DNA from: an uncultured Blautia sp.
Lineage (GTDB): Bacteria > Bacillota > Clostridia > Lachnospirales > Lachnospiraceae
Assembly: GCA_934394545.1 (NCBI GenBank)
Contig: CAKRRG010000099.1
Coordinates: 1 to 7,871, forward strand
DNA: 7,871 bases
Reading direction: 5' to 3'
This document shows, one piece after another, positions 5,440 to 7,871 of the stretch. A program made the position numbers and the translations under genes. The notes below the pieces were generated by a model. It was not told the origin of the DNA, ran no database searches, and saw only the letters and a list, made by a program, of their open reading frames with translations. Positions within the stretch are counted from its first letter, which is position 1. Each line of letters starts with the position of its first letter.

Positions 5440-6736
5440 CAAAAAGCTGAGGGTCGCAGCGTATGTGAGAGTATCGGAAGAGACAAAAGAAACACAGCGT
5501 TCTTTGCATGCACAGGAAGAATTTTACCGGAGACAGATAAATGAAAATGCAGAATGGGAGCTGGCGGGAATTTATAAAGACAACGGAATCTCCGGAACCG
5601 ATATAAAAAGAAGAGAAGGTCTTGTCAGGCTTATAGGTGATTGCGAAGCCGGAAAAATCGATTTGATTCTTGTGAAATCAGTCAGCCGGTTTGCAAGAAA
5701 TACGCTGGATTTACTCCGGATAGTCCGATATTTCAAGCAGCTTGGTGTTTCTGTACGGTTTGAGGAACAGAATATAGATTCTTTGACTGAGGAAGGAGAA
5801 TTGCTGCTGACACTTATGGCATCGGTGGCACAGGCAGAAAGCGAATCCATCAGCGAAAATATAAAGTGGGCAATTCGTAAAGCCTTCCAGAATGGAGTCG
5901 GAAATACAAGACGCAGAACCTTCGGCTATCAATGGGTAGATGGGAAACTGACTATGATACCGGAAGAAGCTGAGGTAGTCAAACGGATTTTTGCAAATTA
6001 CCTTTCAGGCGGTTCCCATATGAAAATAGCAGAGGAATTGACCGGAGAGGGCATCACATCCATCAATGGAAAGCCAATCTCTGTCAGTGCGGTCGGTAAT
6101 ATCCTGCGGAATATCACTTATACAGGGAATACCCTTCTTCAGAAGACGTTTATCAAGGATCCGATTTCCAAAAAGAAAGTGATGAACACCGGGGAACTTC
6201 CACAGTACTTTGTGCAGGACACCCACCAGGCCATCATTGACATGGATACCTTTGAACAGGTACAGGAAAAGCTTGCCCGGAATAAAGAAATGGGACGGTT
6301 CCCTTATAATCACACAGGTAAGAAGTATCCCTTCACGATGAAGGTAATCTGTGGCTGCTGCGGAAGGCACTACACCAGACAGCTTTGGAATACCAGTGAG
6401 AAGGGAAAAAAACGCCCGACCTGGGTCTGTACAGGAAAGAAAGCGGAGAAGTACAGACGATGTGCTTCCAAGAATATTCCGGAAGCAAAGCTTATGGAAG
6501 CCAGTGCGGCGGTGCTTGGCATCCCGGAATTTGATGAGGATATCTTTTTTGACAAAGTGGAATCCATCACGGTACGGGGAGAGCACAAACTGCTTTTTCG
6601 CCTAAAGGATGGCACAGAGGTTATCCAGCACTGGGAACATATCGCACAGAAAGCATCATGGACACCAGAGAGGAAAGCCCGACACGCAGCAAACCGTACT
6701 GGTTCTCCAGCGAAGACAAAGGGACTTCCTACATGA
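5429..6736 (+). CDS. Large serine recombinase with zinc ribbon
   Basis: The protein has 435 residues. The catalytic domain begins at once (LRVAAYVRVSEE, nucleophile Ser16) and holds KSVSRFARN (Arg87, Arg90) and the helix VAQAESESISENIKWAIRKA. The recombinase domain (about 170-285) includes GYQWVDGKLTMIPEEAEVVK, GITSING and HQAIID. A zinc-ribbon domain follows with four cysteines, Cys308, Cys311, Cys334 and Cys345, then the usual closing beta strands (VESITVRGEHKLLFRLKDGT). The basic tail ending SPAKTKGLPT looks atypical and may result from a late frameshift or stop, since recombinase-like sequence reappears downstream in the same frame. The start ATG lies inside the end of the preceding recombinase gene (11-nt overlap) with only a weak AGAGAG site, which suggests coupled translation. 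No terminator follows directly. The role is site-specific integration, excision or inversion of DNA, with the substrate not visible. Confidence 0.92.
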   Translation: MENNKKLRVAAYVRVSEETKETQRSLHAQEEFYRRQINENAEWELAGIYKDNGISGTDIKRREGLVRLIGDCEAGKIDLILVKSVSRFARNTLDLLRIVRYFKQLGVSVRFEEQNIDSLTEEGELLLTLMASVAQAESESISENIKWAIRKAFQNGVGNTRRRTFGYQWVDGKLTMIPEEAEVVKRIFANYLSGGSHMKIAEELTGEGITSINGKPISVSAVGNILRNITYTGNTLLQKTFIKDPISKKKVMNTGELPQYFVQDTHQAIIDMDTFEQVQEKLARNKEMGRFPYNHTGKKYPFTMKVICGCCGRHYTRQLWNTSEKGKKRPTWVCTGKKAEKYRRCASKNIPEAKLMEASAAVLGIPEFDEDIFFDKVESITVRGEHKLLFRLKDGTEVIQHWEHIAQKASWTPERKARHAANRTGSPAKTKGLPT

Positions 6737-6892
6737 CGGGCAGAAGCCCTGGGCATTGCTCAGATGACGGAATGAATTTTTATCAGGCAGATCGATCACG
6801 TGGTGGTGCATAGTAAAGAGGACATTCGGGTGGTGTACAGGGATGGTATTGAAAAAAATACAGGTTTTCTATCCAACAATATTGACGTATAA
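6737..6892 (+). pseudogene. Remnant of a further recombinase C-terminus
   Basis: Directly after the stop of the preceding recombinase and in the same frame, the sequence reads RAEALGIAQMTE, then a TGA (6773-6775), then IFIRQIDHVVVHSKEDIRVV followed by YRDGIE, and ends at TAA 6890-6892. The block IDHVVVHSKEDIRVVYRDG is the typical final beta-strand motif of large serine recombinases (a hydrophobic strand, then the F/YRDGxE turn). The upstream gene already has its own version of this motif (residues about 375-395), so this is the end of another copy. I infer a third tandem recombinase lost by internal deletion, or a recombination product. It has no start codon or ribosome binding site. Confidence 0.6.
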
Positions 6893-6910
6893 AAAACTTC
6901 GTGGTATTTT
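6882..6910 (+). promoter_or_regulatory. Promoter of the riboswitch transcript
   Basis: TTGACG (6882-6887) as -35, a 17-bp spacer and TATTTT (6905-6910) as -10 predict a start near 6917, a few bases before the aptamer. The promoter overlaps the end of the recombinase relic, so recombinase debris supplies part of it. Confidence 0.7.
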
Positions 6911-6924
6911 TATTTTTGGAAAAA

Positions 6925-7029
6925 ATGGAAATTATTTAAAGGCAAACTTGCTGAAAAGCAGGGACGCAAAGCCAGAAGGGGCTAAAGTCAGAAAGTTTGA
7001 CTATGTCAGCCGGTTGCTGCTATTTCCAT
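6925..7029 (+). promoter_or_regulatory. Cyclic di-GMP-I (GEMM-I) riboswitch aptamer
   Basis: All hallmarks of the class are visible. The closing stem P1 is ATGGAAAT (6925-6932) with ATTTCCAT (7022-7029). GGCAAAC begins at 6941; a hairpin with a GAAA tetraloop (6953-6956) follows; GGGACGCAAAGCC spans 6961-6973. A second arm has GGCT (6980-6983) with AGCC (7008-7011) and GTCA (6987-6990) with TGAC (6998-7001), and the 3' CGGTTGCTG comes next. The aptamer binds the second messenger c-di-GMP in the nascent RNA. A promoter lies just upstream and an intrinsic terminator at 7110-7143, before the PAS-protein gene, so control by premature termination is expected. The sequence alone does not show whether the ligand turns expression on or off. 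Confidence 0.93.
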
Positions 7030-7109
7030 ATATTGAGAAGATATTAGAACGGAAGAGATCCCGATAACTTTTGTATGATATGGATATGTGGTTATAAAGA
7101 GATACAGTA

Positions 7110-7143
7110 GGGGCACTGGCAGATTTTGGCAGGTGTCCTTTTT
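7110..7143 (+). terminator. Intrinsic terminator of the riboswitch expression platform
   Basis: GGGCAC (7111-7116) pairs with GTGTCC (7133-7138), with one G-U pair and weak extra pairing inside, followed by five Ts (7139-7143). It lies between the aptamer and the ribosome binding site of the PAS gene, as expected for a transcriptional riboswitch. It could otherwise terminate read-through from the recombinase genes. Confidence 0.75.
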
Positions 7144-7180
7144 GTATGCAAAAATGAGACGGAGTGAGGATTTTTATAAA

Positions 7181-7871
7181 ATGGGAAATTACGAAGACAA
7201 AATATATTCTTTAGGTGAGACTGTGCCGGGACAGACACAGGCCATGTCACAGACCGTACAGAAAACACTGGAAAATAATGGCGGGGTAGGTATAATGACA
7301 GGATATTATGACCCGAACCTGTCTATTTTGTCTGTGAGTAATCTGCTGTTGCATAGTACAGGACATACATTCGATACTTTCATGAAACAGACAAAAGGCT
7401 CATTGAAAAACTTCTTTTATAATGAGGAAGATATACTGGATCGAGATCGTTTTTTGCAGCTTCACGGAGCAGGGGAAGCACAGATCCTTACAGCAGACGG
7501 TACAGTGAATAATGTACGGCTTTATAAAGAGGATGCGACAGATGAAGCGGGCAGACAAATCTGGGTTATGTCCTTACGGGTCAACTGGGATCATGTAAAT
7601 TTGACACTGCTCAATGAGGCTATCTGTTCCGGATTCTGGTATTTTGACTGTGACGAAAACAGTGAGATTGTGAATGCAAACTGGAGCCATGAGTTCCGAA
7701 AAATGCTTGGCTATCATGATACTCTGGACTTTCCGAATAAACTGGAATCCTGGTCAGATCTTCTGCATCCACAGGATAAAGAAAGAGTAATGGCGCAGCT
7801 TCAGGCGGCAATTGCGGATAAGACGAACCAGATAAAATACCAGGTAGAGTATCGTATGAGAATGAAGGATA
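7181..7871 (+). CDS. PAS-domain signalling protein, N-terminal 230 residues (3' end outside window)
   Basis: ATG 7181 follows GGAGTGAGGA (7161-7170, 10-nt spacing), and the frame stays open to the window edge. There is no signal peptide or membrane segment in the visible part, so the sensor is cytoplasmic. Residues about 35-125 (GVGIMTGYYDPNLSILSVSN onward to QIWVMSLRVNWDH) look like a first, diverged PAS-like unit. Residues about 129-230 form a clear PAS fold: LLNEAICSGFWYFDCDENSE, NWSHEFRKMLGY, then WSDLLHPQDKERVMAQL and the strand YQVEYRMRMKD. The output domain is missing; in Clostridia such proteins often end in GGDEF, EAL, histidine kinase or methyl-accepting domains. The upstream c-di-GMP-I riboswitch makes a c-di-GMP-linked or chemotaxis-like output attractive, but this is inference. 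Confidence 0.88.
   Translation, partial: MGNYEDKIYSLGETVPGQTQAMSQTVQKTLENNGGVGIMTGYYDPNLSILSVSNLLLHSTGHTFDTFMKQTKGSLKNFFYNEEDILDRDRFLQLHGAGEAQILTADGTVNNVRLYKEDATDEAGRQIWVMSLRVNWDHVNLTLLNEAICSGFWYFDCDENSEIVNANWSHEFRKMLGYHDTLDFPNKLESWSDLLHPQDKERVMAQLQAAIADKTNQIKYQVEYRMRMKD

Noticed and set aside
4417..5442. Long open frame (341 codons) on the - strand opposite the first recombinase
   Set aside because: It mirrors the recombinase gene almost end to end, has cysteine- and phenylalanine-rich composition typical of antisense readings, and has no ribosome binding site.
6738..6749. GGGC/GCCC hairpin after the second recombinase as a terminator
   Set aside because: The stem is only 4 bp and no T-tract follows.
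6843..7067. 74-codon + strand open frame over the riboswitch
   Set aside because: It runs through the promoter and the whole c-di-GMP-I aptamer, whose RNA structure explains the sequence.

Overview
The window looks like an accessory region of a Clostridia genome, most likely a gut Lachnospiraceae. The reasons are the AT-rich, Firmicutes-style ribosome binding sites, tandem overlapping serine recombinases, surface proteins with the SipW-dependent type of signal peptide, a cyclic di-GMP-I riboswitch, and relics of Abi_2-type defence genes. The taxon is an inference; no rRNA or core gene is present.

Layout. The first 63 bases are the tail of a surface-protein gene on the + strand, followed by a strong terminator. 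From about 290 to 2040 lies a graveyard of small and broken genes, nearly all on the - strand. It holds an Abi_2 abortive-infection gene in three frame-shifted pieces, preceded by its own promoter and a short terminated structured RNA; the first 35 codons of an OLD/RecF-like ATPase; the tail of a second Abi_2 gene; and an intact antitoxin-like gene overlapping a shortened toxin-like gene. Embedded in it on the + strand is an orphan surface-protein leader (1051-1140). From 2459 to 4375 a two-gene - strand surface-protein cluster encodes two secreted TasA-like proteins, closed by a terminator almost identical to the one at 81-110. From 4474 to 6736 two overlapping + strand genes encode large serine recombinases, followed by the relic of a third recombinase C-terminus. 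The last part (6882-7871) is a complete regulatory unit: a promoter, a c-di-GMP-I aptamer, an intrinsic terminator, and the start of a PAS-domain signalling protein that runs off the window.

How the parts may relate. The surface proteins appear to be a duplicated family, since leader sequences, C-terminal strands and even terminators recur in both orientations. A 60-bp leader segment occurs at 1051-1110 and, inverted, at 4322-4381 with 52 of 60 identical bases, and two recombinase genes start about 90 bp from the second copy. This suggests rearrangement of the locus, but both leader copies now have broken 5' ends, so a working inversion switch is not demonstrated. The riboswitch places the downstream PAS protein under c-di-GMP control, a messenger often tied to surface-associated lifestyles; a link to the surface proteins in this window is conjecture.
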